A stretch of 64,000 bases of DNA, from assembly GCF_027922145.1 (NCBI RefSeq), contig NZ_BSFC01000011.1, positions 682,001-746,000 on the forward strand. The letters are read 5' to 3'. This document shows, piece by piece, positions 35,247 through 43,428 of the stretch. Under the pieces are notes generated by a model. The model was not told the DNA's origin and searched no databases. It was given only the letters and a program-made list of their open reading frames with translations. The first letter of the stretch is position 1; each line of letters starts with the position of its first letter. The translations under genes were made by a program, and so were the position numbers. This DNA comes from Novosphingobium resinovorum. Its GTDB lineage: Bacteria; Pseudomonadota; Alphaproteobacteria; Sphingomonadales; Sphingomonadaceae.

Positions 35247-36778
35247 GCTGCCGCGCCCCCAAGGATTGCGGCTAGAGCATAGCCACCCCAGTGGTTACTT
35301 TCGCGTTTACGGCGCTCCCAGATCAGCTCCACCTCGGGCAGCGGAGCCTGTTCCGGCGCGCCGCCCTTGGGCGGGAAGCGGTCCTCGATCCGGCGAACCA
35401 GCGCGGGCAGGCGCATCAGCGTCTCGATATCCTCGCGCACCCGGTCGACGATCATCGCCTCGGGGCCGAGTTCGTCGCGGATCCAGTCCTTCACGAAAGG
35501 CGCCGCGACGTCCCACATGTTGATCTCGGGATCGAGGGCGGTGGCCAGCCCCTCGACCATCACCATGGTCTTCTGCAGCAGCAGCAGGTGCGGCTGCACC
35601 GCCATGTCGAAATCGCGGGTGATCGCGAAGAGCCCATCGAGCATCTGTCCGACCGACAGCTCCGACACCGGCTTGCCGCGCATCGGTTCGCCCACGGCAC
35701 GCAGCGCGGTCGCGAATTCCTCGACCGTGTGATAGCTGGGGACGTACTGCGCCTCGAAGTGGATTTCGGCGACGCGGCGGTAATTGCCGGTGGTCAGGCC
35801 GTAGAGGATTTCCGCCAGCCACAGCCGCGCCTGACGGTTGATCCGGCCCATGATGCCGAAGTCGATCGCGACGATCGTGGTATGTTCCGGCGCCCCCTGC
35901 ACGAACAGGTTGCCCTGGTGCATGTCGGCATGGAAAAACCCGCAGGCAATCGCCTGCGTAAGAAAAGTCAGCACCAGCCTGCGCGCGAGCTTGGGCATGT
36001 CGTGCCCGGCCTCGCGCAGCGCCGCGAGGTTGCTCATCTTGATGCCGTCGATCCATTCGACCGTCAGCACCGAGCCGTTGGTGCGGTCCCAGTCGATATC
36101 GGGAACGCGGTAATCCTCGATCCCCTTCATCGCATCGGCGAGTTCGGAGGCCGAGGCGGCTTCGCGGCGAAGATCGAATTCGCGCTGGGTCCAGCGCTTG
36201 AGGTTGGCGATCACGGCACGCGGACGCAACCGCGCCGCTTCGTTGCCAAGCGCCTCGAGATGCGCTGCGGCCCATTCGTACGTCTCGACGTCGTGCGCGA
36301 ACTGCTCGCGGATGCCGGGACGCAGCACCTTGACGGCGACGTCGCGCCCGTCCGGCGTAACCGCGCGGTGGACCTGCGCGATCGAGGCGGCGCCTACCGG
36401 AGTTTCCTCGATCGAGGCGAAGATGCGCTCGAGCGGGCGGCCGAAGGTGCTCTCGATCTGCGCGCGGATCGCCGCGAAGGGCACGGGCGGCAAGCTGTCC
36501 TGCAAGGTCAGCAGGTTGTGCGCAGGACCTTCGCCGACGAGGTCGGGCCGGGTGGCGAGCGCCTGCCCCAGCTTGATCGCGGCGGGGCCGATCTCCTGGA
36601 AGGCGCCGGCATAGTCGGGCTCGGCCGGCTGGCGCGTGCCGAAGCGCGCGATCCGGCACAGGCGCTTGACCGGCGCCGGGGCATTGCGGTCGTTCTCGAT
36701 CCCGCGCAGCGCCCCATGGCGCGCGAGGACGCGGCCCCACTTGAGGAGACGCGCGATGTGGACGGGGGTGGAAGTCAC
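35213..36778 (-). CDS. ubiB: UbiB, ABC1-family atypical kinase of ubiquinone biosynthesis
   Basis: UbiB is a membrane-anchored ADCK-type ATPase needed for coenzyme Q synthesis. The 521-residue protein has the family KxGQ motif (AIKLGQALATRPDL), the alanine-rich loop (PVGAASIAQVHRAV), the kinase lysine (VAVKVLRPGI), the catalytic-loop FFHADMHQGNLFV, and the metal-binding DFGIMGR. It ends with the characteristic C-terminal membrane hairpin (YALAAILGGAAAWALTYWTLL). It lies 7 bp downstream of ubiE. Confidence 0.96.
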   Translation of the reverse strand: MTSTPVHIARLLKWGRVLARHGALRGIENDRNAPAPVKRLCRIARFGTRQPAEPDYAGAFQEIGPAAIKLGQALATRPDLVGEGPAHNLLTLQDSLPPVPFAAIRAQIESTFGRPLERIFASIEETPVGAASIAQVHRAVTPDGRDVAVKVLRPGIREQFAHDVETYEWAAAHLEALGNEAARLRPRAVIANLKRWTQREFDLRREAASASELADAMKGIEDYRVPDIDWDRTNGSVLTVEWIDGIKMSNLAALREAGHDMPKLARRLVLTFLTQAIACGFFHADMHQGNLFVQGAPEHTTIVAIDFGIMGRINRQARLWLAEILYGLTTGNYRRVAEIHFEAQYVPSYHTVEEFATALRAVGEPMRGKPVSELSVGQMLDGLFAITRDFDMAVQPHLLLLQKTMVMVEGLATALDPEINMWDVAAPFVKDWIRDELGPEAMIVDRVREDIETLMRLPALVRRIEDRFPPKGGAPEQAPLPEVELIWERRKRESNHWGGYALAAILGGAAAWALTYWTLLN

Positions 36779-36785
36779 CGGATCG

Positions 36786-37568
36786 TCAGACCTTCCAGCC
36801 CGAATGGATCGCGACGAGGCCGCCGAGAATCGGCTCGACCTTGGTATGCTTGAACCCGGCCTTGCGGATCATCCCTTCGAATTCCGGCATCGGCGGGAAA
36901 CGGCGGATCGATTCGATCAGGTAGCGGTACGAATCCGCGTCCCCGGCGATCATCGAGCCGATCTTCGGGACCAGCTTGTGCGAATAGGCGTCGTAGACTT
37001 CCTTGAAGCCCGGCCATTCGGTGGTCGAGAATTCGAGGCAGAAGAAGCGGCCGCCGAACTTGAGCACGCGGTGCGCCTCGGCCAGCGCCTTGTCGATGTG
37101 GGTGACGTTCCGGATGCCGAAGGCGATCGTGTAGGCGTCGAAGAAATGGGCCGGGAAGCTCAGTTCCTCGGCGTTCTGGCGCGACCACACCAGCGTGTCG
37201 ATGCCGCGCTCCATCGCGCGCTCGATACCGACGTCGAGCATGTCCTGGTTTATATCCGAGACGGTGACCACCGCGCCCTCGGCTTCCATGCGAAAGGCGA
37301 TGTCGCCCGTACCGCCCGCCATGTCGAGGATCTGCTCATCGGGCCGCGGACGCACGCGGCGCACGAACTTGTCCTTCCACAAGCGGTGCATGCCCACCGA
37401 CATGGCATCGTTCATCACGTCGTACTTGCGCGCGACGGAGGAGAAGACGGCGCCGACGCGGCTTTCCTTGTCCTCGGCCGCGACGTCTTCATAGCCGAAG
37501 GAAACGGTTTCGCTGCCGGTTTCGCTGCCGGTTTCGGGGCCGGCCTGGCCACTGATTTCGCTGCTCAT
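36786..37568 (-). CDS. ubiE: Demethylmenaquinone / 2-methoxy-6-polyprenyl-benzoquinol methyltransferase
   Basis: UbiE C-methylates the ubiquinone ring using S-adenosylmethionine. In this 260-residue protein the SAM site is visible (ILDMAGGTGDIAFRM, VSDINQDMLDVG), with the family motifs YDVMNDAMSVGMHRLWKD and GIRNVTHIDKALAEAHRVLK, and the C-terminal KHTKVEPILGGLVAIHSGWK. The first 30 residues are an acidic low-complexity extension (TGSETGSETVSFGYED) absent from shorter homologues. It is the first gene of the ubiE-ubiB-GT-C group. Confidence 0.96.
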   Translation of the reverse strand: MSSEISGQAGPETGSETGSETVSFGYEDVAAEDKESRVGAVFSSVARKYDVMNDAMSVGMHRLWKDKFVRRVRPRPDEQILDMAGGTGDIAFRMEAEGAVVTVSDINQDMLDVGIERAMERGIDTLVWSRQNAEELSFPAHFFDAYTIAFGIRNVTHIDKALAEAHRVLKFGGRFFCLEFSTTEWPGFKEVYDAYSHKLVPKIGSMIAGDADSYRYLIESIRRFPPMPEFEGMIRKAGFKHTKVEPILGGLVAIHSGWKV

Positions 37569-37699
37569 GGCGCAGTCCTCTAAACGGCCGGGCGCGCCTG
37601 CGCCACCGCTTTTACCGCAAGGATGTGACGGGATTCGTCATGCACAGGCGCCGCCGCCTGCGGCATTCTTGTCCGCGTCCCCATTCCCGGAGAAACGCG

Positions 37700-38038
37700 A
37701 TGGCCGAAATGTCCCTCCAGCCCACCTTCAGCCTCGCGCCCGAGAAGCTGTGGCAGGCGATCAATCCCTGGACCTGGACGTTCGAGGGCTCGCAGGTCGG
37801 GCTGGTCAACGTCAACATCGGCGAGACCAAGTACCCCGAGACCGAGCGCGCGATCCTCGATGAAGTCGGCAGTTACGGCCGTCAGCTGGGCCGGATCGGC
37901 GATGCCCTGGAAGTGCTGATCGCCCATTTCGACACGGCCCGGCTCTCCGAGGCGGAGCGCGACGCATTGACGATCCTCGAAGGCGACCTCGCCAAGATCC
38001 GCCGCATCAAGGCTCGCGAACGGAAGAAGGCGCAGTGA
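37700..38038 (+). CDS. Hypothetical protein, 112 aa
   Basis: No family is recognised. The protein is soluble, without a signal peptide. It begins with a tryptophan-rich segment (LWQAINPWTWTFEGSQVGLVNVNIGETKYPETERAIL) and ends in a charged helix (GDLAKIRRIKARERKKAQ). ATG 37700 has GGAG 8 bases upstream. It is divergent from ubiE and followed after 61 bp by a DUF4870 gene in the same direction. Confidence 0.7.
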   Translation: MAEMSLQPTFSLAPEKLWQAINPWTWTFEGSQVGLVNVNIGETKYPETERAILDEVGSYGRQLGRIGDALEVLIAHFDTARLSEAERDALTILEGDLAKIRRIKARERKKAQ

Positions 38039-38099
38039 ACTTGCCAGCCCGGCCCAATGAAAGCACCCTCCCTTCAGGGGAAAACAGGAGGAAGAACCA

Positions 38100-38474
38100 A
38101 TGACCGACTTCGACCCAAGACCCGCGAGTTCGGCGCCTAAGTCGGGTTTCGACTTCAACCAGCCGACGATCATAAACCTGCTCTATCTCGCATCCTACGT
38201 GACCGGAGTGACGGGCATCGTCGGCGTCGTGCTCGCCTATGCCTGGCGCGGGGACGCGAAGGCCGCATGGGAGGTGTCGCACTACGAATATGCGATCCGC
38301 ACGTTCTGGCTGTTCTTCCTCGGCATGGCGGTAGGCACGATCCTGACGCTCGTGCTGATCGGCATCCCGATCCTGATCGCGGTGTCGGTTCTGGTGATCG
38401 TGCGCTGCGTGATGAGCATCCTCAACGCGCAGAAGCAGGTGCCGATGCCCAATCCGGGCAGCTGGCTGGTCTAG
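38100..38474 (+). CDS. DUF4870 membrane protein
   Basis: The 124-residue protein has a short cytoplasmic N-terminus and about three membrane helices, with the DUF4870 pattern: INLLYLASYVTGVTGIVGVVLAYAWRG, WEVSHYEYAIRTFWLFFLG and LVIVRCVMSILNAQKQVPMPNPGSW. The family is remotely like Tic20/YckC membrane proteins and has no proven function. GGAGGAAGAACC upstream of the ATG is a strong ribosome-binding site. Confidence 0.85.
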   Translation: MTDFDPRPASSAPKSGFDFNQPTIINLLYLASYVTGVTGIVGVVLAYAWRGDAKAAWEVSHYEYAIRTFWLFFLGMAVGTILTLVLIGIPILIAVSVLVIVRCVMSILNAQKQVPMPNPGSWLV

Positions 38475-38488
38475 AATTCAGACCCATC

Positions 38489-38565
38489 CGTCGTTGCGAG
38501 CGTAGCGAAGCAATCCAAGGCTGTTGAACTCCGCCCTGGATTGCTTCGCTACGCTCGCAATGACG
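38489..38565. repeat. Intergenic palindromic repeat, family B, copy 2
   Basis: The arms GTTGCGAGCGTAGCGAAGCA and TGCTTCGCTACGCTCGCAAT are nearly perfect inverted copies; the whole is 77 bp and matches the copy at 15202-15279, including part of the centre. It separates the convergent DUF4870 and DUF1294 genes. Confidence 0.9.
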
Positions 38566-38596
38566 ATTTTATGAGGCGGTTGCGGGCGGCGCCTTC

Positions 38597-38884
38597 TCAA
38601 AAGGCACGATACGCGAGGTACGCCAGACCCGCCGCCTGCACCGCGGCGATGGTGTGGAGCTGGGCGACGAAGGGTTGCTTGCGCGTCTTGTGCCGGAAGG
38701 CCCGGCGCCCGGCATAAGCGCCGGGCGTCCCGCCCGCGAGCGCCAGAAACAGCAGGCGTGCTTCCGGGATACGCCGTTCTCCCCCCCGCGCGCGGGCCTT
38801 GTCGATACCGAAAGCAGCGAAGGCGACGAGGTTGAGCCCCGCCGCCAGCACCCACAGAACGTCCGTCAAATTCAGGCCGGTCAC
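38597..38884 (-). CDS. DUF1294 small membrane protein
   Basis: The 95-residue protein matches DUF1294: two hydrophobic segments around the signature FAAFGIDKARARGGERRIPEARLLFLALAGGTPGAYAGRRAFRHKTRKQPF. The start was set at GTG 38884 because it overlaps the upstream MAPEG stop (GTGA at 38881-38884). A GTG at 38920 would add 12 residues lying inside the upstream gene. Function is unknown. Confidence 0.85.
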   Translation of the reverse strand: MTGLNLTDVLWVLAAGLNLVAFAAFGIDKARARGGERRIPEARLLFLALAGGTPGAYAGRRAFRHKTRKQPFVAQLHTIAAVQAAGLAYLAYRAF

Positions 38885-39306
38885 AGGCGGGCGAAGATCG
38901 ACACCGCAAGGTTGATCCACAAGGCGAGCGTGAACAGAATGCCCAGAACGAAGGCCCCGCCCCGGTGCGCCGGGTTATTGTAGGTCATGTGGATCAGGCT
39001 CTGCACCACCCGCGCGGCGACGTAGCCCCAGGCGAAGATCAGTGTCCAGCGTCCCACGACCGCCACCACGAAAGCGGTGAGGCAGGCGGCATAGAACAGC
39101 GTCGGCAGTTCGAACAGGTTATCATAGTGCCGCACCGCCGCGCGGGCGCTTTCGGGCTCGGGCGGGCCGATGTGCGCACGGTAGTAGTCGGGATCCATCG
39201 ACTTGATGATACCGGTGCGGGCGACCGCCATGCGCACGAAAGCCACGAACGTCAGCGCGACCACCACCAGCATCGGCAGGAAGATCAGGGTCGGGTTATG
39301 GGACAT
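38881..39306 (-). CDS. MAPEG-family membrane protein
   Basis: MAPEG proteins are four-helix membrane proteins related to microsomal glutathione transferase; bacterial members of this type are mostly uncharacterised. The 141-residue sequence has helices at about 5-25, 70-90, 92-108 and 120-138, and the typical RHYDNLFELPTLFYA followed by GYVAARVVQSLIHMTYNN. A perfect AAGGAGG precedes ATG 39306. The frame stays open to 39609, but that part is antisense to nothing coding and lacks homology. Confidence 0.88.
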   Translation of the reverse strand: MSHNPTLIFLPMLVVVALTFVAFVRMAVARTGIIKSMDPDYYRAHIGPPEPESARAAVRHYDNLFELPTLFYAACLTAFVVAVVGRWTLIFAWGYVAARVVQSLIHMTYNNPAHRGGAFVLGILFTLALWINLAVSIFARL

Positions 39307-39358
39307 GCGGCGGCCTCCTTCATTGATGGTTCCGCGTAAGCGAGCGGGTATCGCCCGG

Positions 39359-39883
39359 TCAGTTGCCGGGCGTTGCAGCCGTATCCGGCGCCACGTCCGC
39401 AGGCGCAGCGGCCTCCGGTTCGTCCTGTTCGTCCGGGAGCGGACCACCCTCGGGCCCCAGCTTCTCCCAGGCCTCGTCGGCGTCGGTCGGCGGCGGAGGC
39501 GGAGCGGCGGCGACGATCGGTTCGGGCTTGAGCCGGGATTTCGGGGTGCGGATGGCGTAATGGTCGCCGCCGTCCTTGCTGAAGGCATAGACCTGGGTGA
39601 ACGGCACACGGTACTCGGCCGTCCCGTCCGAGACGATCACTTCGTTACCGGCGAGGCGTTCGACGGTGCCGATGGCGAAGCCGTCGTCATCGACGAGCGG
39701 AAGGCCATGGACGAGTTCCTCGCGGGACACATTGCGCACGGTGACCGCGTTCTCGTCAAGCAGGGCGCGCTTGCCCGCCTTGCTGTCAGCGGAGACGGGG
39801 GCCGGCGTCTGGGCGAGCGCCGGCGAGGCGGTGATTGCAGGAGCGAGCGCAAGCGCGCTCAGCAGCAGCATGGTACGGGGCAA
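39359..39883 (-). CDS. Exported hypothetical protein with PRC-barrel-like core
   Basis: The 174-residue protein has a signal peptide (LLLSALALAPAITASPALAQ). A central segment resembles a PRC barrel: GLPLVDDDGFAIGTVERLAGNEVIVSDGTAEYRVPFTQVYAF. A long Pro/Ala/Glu-rich low-complexity tail follows. The PRC assignment is a pattern judgement. It is monocistronic or lies at the head of the MAPEG-DUF1294 group, 52 bp away. Confidence 0.75.
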   Translation of the reverse strand: MPRTMLLLSALALAPAITASPALAQTPAPVSADSKAGKRALLDENAVTVRNVSREELVHGLPLVDDDGFAIGTVERLAGNEVIVSDGTAEYRVPFTQVYAFSKDGGDHYAIRTPKSRLKPEPIVAAAPPPPPTDADEAWEKLGPEGGPLPDEQDEPEAAAPADVAPDTAATPGN

Positions 39884-40048
39884 GACCGTTTCTCCGGACA
39901 GAATTCTCAGGAGAAATGCGCATGAAGCACGCCGGTTGCCAAGAGCTACCCGCTGCGGGCGGCCGGAAACATCCGGCAGAGTAGGAAATTGAACGGCCGG
40001 ACGGCGGGAATGGAGGAAAAATTGCCCCCATTCCCGATCCGATACGAC

Positions 40049-41098
40049 TTACTCCGCCGCCACTTCGCCGAACAGGCCGGGCTCGGAACCGTCGTCCACC
40101 AGCGGCTCGTCGTTCGCGCGCACCTTCTTGCGCGAGTCGAAGTTGGCCCACACGGTGTTCCAGTCGCCGCGCGTCGCGCCCTTCGAATATTCCGTGGAGC
40201 GCGTCTCGAAGAAGTTGGCATGCTCGACGCCGTTGAGCAGCGGCTGCAGCCAGGGCAGCGGGTGGTCCTCGATCAGGTAGATCGGCTTCATGCCCAGCTG
40301 GCCGAGGCGCCAATCGGCGATATAGCGGATGTACTTCTTGATATCCTTGGGCGTCATGCCCGGCACCGGACCCAGCTCGAAGGCGAGGTCGATGAAGTTG
40401 TCCTCGAGACGGATCGTGGTCTGGCACTGGTCGGCGATATCGTCCTTCACCGCCTTGGTGAGGCAGCCACGCTCTTCGCAGAAGGCGTGAAACAGCTTGA
40501 TGATGCCTTCGCAGTGCAGCGATTCGTCGCGCACCGACCACGAGACGATCTGGCCCATGCCCTTCATCTTGTTGAAACGCGGGAAGTTCATCAGCATCGC
40601 GAAGCTGGCGAACAGCTGCACGCCCTCGGTGAAGCCGCCGAACATCGCCAGGGTGCGGGCGATGTCCTCGTCGTTGTCGACGCCGAACTTCTGCAGGTAG
40701 TCGTGCTTGTCCTTGAGTTCCGAATACTCAAGGAACGCGCCGTACTCGCTCTCGGGCATGCCGATGGTGTCGAGCAGGTGCGAATAGGCGGCGATGTGCA
40801 CCGTCTCCATGTTGGAGAAGGCGGTGAGCATCATCTTGATCTCGGTCGGCTTGAAGACGCGCGCGTACTTCTCGTGGTAGCAGTCCTGCACTTCCACGTC
40901 GGCCTGCGTGAAGAAGCGGAAGATCTGGGTGAGCAGGTTGCGCTCATGCTCCGAGATGTTCTGCACCCAGTCGCGGCAGTCCTCGCCCAGAGGCACTTCC
41001 TCGGGCAGCCAGTGGACCTGCTGCTGGATCTTCCAGTAGTCGTAAGCCCAGGGATATTCGAAGGGCTTGTAGGTCTTGCGGGCTTCGAGAAGGGACAT
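40049..41098 (-). CDS. nrdB: Class Ia ribonucleotide reductase, small (radical) subunit
   Basis: NrdB houses the di-iron tyrosyl radical used by NrdA to make deoxyribonucleotides. The 349-residue protein has the ligand helices FTQADVEVQDCY, METVHIAAYSHLLD (Glu and His ligands, with the radical Tyr four residues after the His), FTEGVQLFASFAML and RDESLHCEG. The C-terminus (DDGSEPGLFGEVAAE) is the peptide that docks into NrdA. ATG 41098 was chosen by family N-terminus (SLLEARKTYKPFEYPWAYDYW). No nrdA lies next to it on either side. Confidence 0.96.
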   Translation of the reverse strand: MSLLEARKTYKPFEYPWAYDYWKIQQQVHWLPEEVPLGEDCRDWVQNISEHERNLLTQIFRFFTQADVEVQDCYHEKYARVFKPTEIKMMLTAFSNMETVHIAAYSHLLDTIGMPESEYGAFLEYSELKDKHDYLQKFGVDNDEDIARTLAMFGGFTEGVQLFASFAMLMNFPRFNKMKGMGQIVSWSVRDESLHCEGIIKLFHAFCEERGCLTKAVKDDIADQCQTTIRLEDNFIDLAFELGPVPGMTPKDIKKYIRYIADWRLGQLGMKPIYLIEDHPLPWLQPLLNGVEHANFFETRSTEYSKGATRGDWNTVWANFDSRKKVRANDEPLVDDGSEPGLFGEVAAE

Positions 41099-41211
41099 GG
41101 GCGGCTCCGGTGGATCGTCTGAAATTGCGTTCACCCACAACGCTTTCACGCTTGGGCGGAAAGGCCAGAGATAGGCAAGATCGCGCGCAAATCGAGTGCG
41201 TGAATCATCTT

Positions 41212-41229
41212 CCCACAGGAATATGTGGG
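41212..41229. promoter_or_regulatory. Candidate NrdR box upstream of nrdB
   Basis: CCCACAGGAATATGTGGG is an 18-bp inverted repeat (6-6-6) with an A/T-rich centre, 114 bp upstream of nrdB. A degenerate second copy ending in TGTGGG lies 35 bp further (41247-41264). Tandem boxes of this general form bind the repressor NrdR before ribonucleotide reductase genes. The match is approximate. Confidence 0.4.
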
Positions 41230-41310
41230 GGCAAGGAAAAAGTGCAGCCCCAAGGGGTTGTGGGTGTGATTAATTTCGCCGCCCTCGCATGAATCCCCGG
41301 ATTGTGCCGG

Positions 41311-42028
41311 TCAGAGGACTTCGGCGACGCCTTTCAGGCTCTCTCCCAGCTTGTCGATCGCCTGCGCTTTCAGCTGGTGCACACGCGGGATCGAAACTTG
41401 CAAGACCTCGGCGATCTCAGCGAGGTTCAGTTCCTCGACGAAGTAGAGCTGCACGATCAGCTTGAGCCGATCCGGCAGGTCGGTGATCGCCGCGATGACC
41501 GCGCCGCACATCTCGACATCGACCAGCATCGCGAAGCTGTCAGGCGTTTCCGTGGCGCAGGTCATCGACTGATCGGAATAGACCTTGTCAATCGGCTCGA
41601 AGCGCATCGGGCGGGCGGCGTCCTGCAGCGAAACCAATTCGCACTCGCCAATGCCCATCGCCTGTGCCAGTTCGTCGGGCCTCGGATCGCGGCCGAGCCA
41701 GCCCCGGAGCTGCGTCTCTTTGTCGGCCAGCATGCGGCGTCGCTCGGACGTCCCGCGCGTGCCCGGCGCGGCGCACGAGGTCCAACATCGCCCCCCTCAC
41801 CCGCATCTTGGCGTAGGCGGCGAAGCCGTCCTCAGTCTGAAGGTCGCGCATCTGCACGCATTCGGTGAGGGCCGCCAGGCCCAACTGCGCTAGATCCTCT
41901 CCGGGCGGCCCGATGCCGTGGACGTACCAGGCTTACCGCTTAACCATCGGCAGGAGGCGGCGAACCCGGTCGGCCACGTTGCCCTCGTTAGCGCTGCGGG
42001 CGGAAAAGGACATCTGGTCGATATTCAT
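41311..42028 (-). pseudogene. fliA: Flagellar sigma factor FliA (sigma-28), inactivated
   Basis: The reading begins at ATG 42028 with NIDQMSFSARSANEGNVADRVRRLLPMVKR and hits an in-frame TAA at 41933-41935. It resumes as AWYVHGIGPPGEDLAQLGLAALTECVQ and DGFAAYAKMRVRGAMLDLVRR, typical sigma-28 region 2. Near 41740 the homology shifts frame and continues in 41733-41311: PRPDELAQAMGIGE, MRFEPIDKVYSD, and region 4 LPDRLKLIVQLYFVEELNLAEIAEVLQVSIPRVHQLKAQAIDKL. One nonsense codon and one frameshift are visible, so a working FliA is not encoded. Sequencing error could explain one lesion but hardly both. Confidence 0.88.
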
Positions 42029-42213
42029 GCGACCCAACTTTCTTCGGAGGCGCTTTCTTCAACGGGGGCGGAAAGGCCCATCGCATCATGGGGCCGGCCG
42101 GCGCAGCCGATCTCGTCGATCACTTCGATCGGCTGCGCCGCAGGCATTCGGAGATCGAGGGGACCAGGCACAGCAGCGCGGCGAGCGCGCGAAGTGCTGG
42201 GCTCCACCACTAG
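42025..42213 (-). pseudogene. Possible 3' remnant of the gene once upstream of fliA
   Basis: A leftward frame ends in TGA at 42025-42027, overlapping the fliA ATG in a classic ATGA junction. This suggests the end of a cotranscribed gene. Its last residues read PGPLDLRMPAAQPIEVIDEIG and end SESASEESW-like (ESASEESWVA). I cannot assign a family. The part beyond about 42213 coincides with the motB remnant on the other strand, so the gene appears cut there. Confidence 0.35.
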
Positions 42214-42354
42214 TGCCAGCGGCAGGGAATGCACGACGGCATCGCCGAAGACCGCTTCCACCGCATCGAGGGCGCGGCCGACCACGAAGCGCTAATCCCC
42301 ACCGACCCGCATGACCCGAGGAACCGGTGGATTTCGGTGTCGGTGATGGATTGA
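42214..42354 (+). pseudogene. motB: C-terminal remnant of flagellar motor protein MotB
   Basis: After a TAG at 42211, the frame reads AEDRFHRIEGAADHEALIPT followed by DPHDPRNRWISVSVMD and a TGA at 42352. This matches the end of the peptidoglycan-binding OmpA-like domain of alphaproteobacterial MotB, where the pattern is RVxRIEGxADxEPLxPxDPxDPRNRRIS. The rest of motB is missing: the sequence upstream belongs to the fliA region on the other strand. A deletion or inversion between the two genes is the simplest explanation. Confidence 0.68.
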
Positions 42355-42377
42355 GGAGGTGCGACTGACTGCTGGGG

Positions 42378-42446
42378 CTTCGACAAGCTCAGGGTGAGCG
42401 GCAGTAGCGCAAACCTCCAAACCCGCTCAGGCTGAGCTTGTCGAAG
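42378..42446. repeat. Intergenic palindromic repeat, family A, copy 2
   Basis: CTTCGACAAGCTCAGGGTGA... (42378-42401) and CCGCTCAGGCTGAGCTTG... (42423-42446) are inverted copies of the same 24-bp unit found at 12435-12511, in the opposite order. The element lies at the end of the decayed flagellar stretch. Confidence 0.87.
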
Positions 42447-42540
42447 CCCCGAGCCCAAACGCATCCATTGCCACCGCGATGCCCCTCCCCTTGCTTCGCC
42501 TCCCGCATCACCACACCCTCCCCGCAAAAGGGAGAGCCTC

Positions 42541-42939
42541 ATGCAATTCACCGGCCCCGCCGAGGACCGCGCCGCCATCCGCGAACTGATGGAGACGTAC
42601 GCCGACGCCGCATCGCGGATCGACAAGGCGCAGTGGCTCGATTGCTGGGCGCCCGATGCCGAGTGGATCACCAGCCACGCCGAAGTCCGGGGCCACGAGG
42701 CCCTCTCCCGCACCTGGGACGATCTGTTCGCCACGATGGAGGCGATGGTCTTTTTCGCCATGCCCGGCGCGATCCAGGTTTCGGGCGACACTGCCAAGGG
42801 CCGCTGCCACGTGCGCGAAATCGCCCGGATCGAAGGCAAGGTGATGAAATTCGCCGCCCGCTACGACGACGAACTCGTCCGCCATGGCGCGCGCTGGCGC
42901 TTCGCCCGGCGCATTTACGCCATGAACATCGCCGAATAG
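42541..42939 (+). CDS. SnoaL-like / NTF2-fold protein
   Basis: The 132-residue protein has the SnoaL_4 pattern: an N-terminal helix pair (AAIRELMETYADAASRIDKAQWLDCWAPDAEWI) and a cone-shaped sheet ending GARWRFARRIYAMN. Proteins of this fold include polyketide cyclases, ring-hydroxylating dioxygenase small subunits and many of unknown activity. A purine-rich AAAGGGAGAGCCTC precedes the ATG. It is monocistronic, with the cobalamin riboswitch beginning 80 bp after it. Confidence 0.85.
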   Translation: MQFTGPAEDRAAIRELMETYADAASRIDKAQWLDCWAPDAEWITSHAEVRGHEALSRTWDDLFATMEAMVFFAMPGAIQVSGDTAKGRCHVREIARIEGKVMKFAARYDDELVRHGARWRFARRIYAMNIAE

Positions 42940-43020
42940 CGCGCGCCTCTTGCGGCGGGACGGCCGCGCGATTAGGAAAGCCGCGTCGAAGCGCTCATCC
43001 CGAGCCTTTCGACAAAGATC

Positions 43021-43238
43021 GCGCCGGTGCCCCGCAAGGGGCTTAAAAGGGAACGCGGTGAGGATGTTCTCATCCAAATCCGGGGCTGTCCCTGCAACTG
43101 TAAGTGGCGAGCGCGATGCATAGGCCGGTGCCCCGAAGGTGGACACCGGCAGCCACTGGGCCGGACGCTGCGACATGCGAGGCCACGGGAAGGCCATGCA
43201 TCAAGCGATGACCCGCGAGCCAGGAGACCTGCCTGCGT
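43021..43238 (+). ncRNA. Cobalamin (AdoCbl) riboswitch
   Basis: The conserved blocks appear in order. CCCCGCAAGGGG with TTAAAAGGGAA is at 43029-43052, followed by GGTG. The B12-box-region CCTGCAACTGTAAG lies at 43091-43104. GCCACTGG (around 43152) is followed by GGGAAGG, and the closing element GACCCGCGAGCCAGGAGACC is at 43210-43229. It sits about 190 bp upstream of a nickel/cobalt permease gene. Binding of the coenzyme would shut off cobalt import when B12 is plentiful. Confidence 0.95.
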
Positions 43239-43428
43239 CCGGTCGCTCTTGCCTTGGTCCAGGGGATGGCCGCGGCACGGAACTGTCCGTCTGAGCGACG
43301 CAACGTGCGGCGGGGGCCGCATCGGCGCGAGGGACGCCGGGCGCTGCCGCGTCCGTCCGGGGCCTCCCGTGCCGACCGCGCCGACGGCGCGGCAGTCCCC
43401 CGTCAGGTCGCCGACGCGAAGACGGATC

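Noticed and set aside
42025..42285. An 86-codon leftward frame as a complete gene
   Set aside because: Only the part near fliA has contextual support (ATGA junction). The beginning is antisense to the MotB remnant, so it is treated as a 3' fragment.
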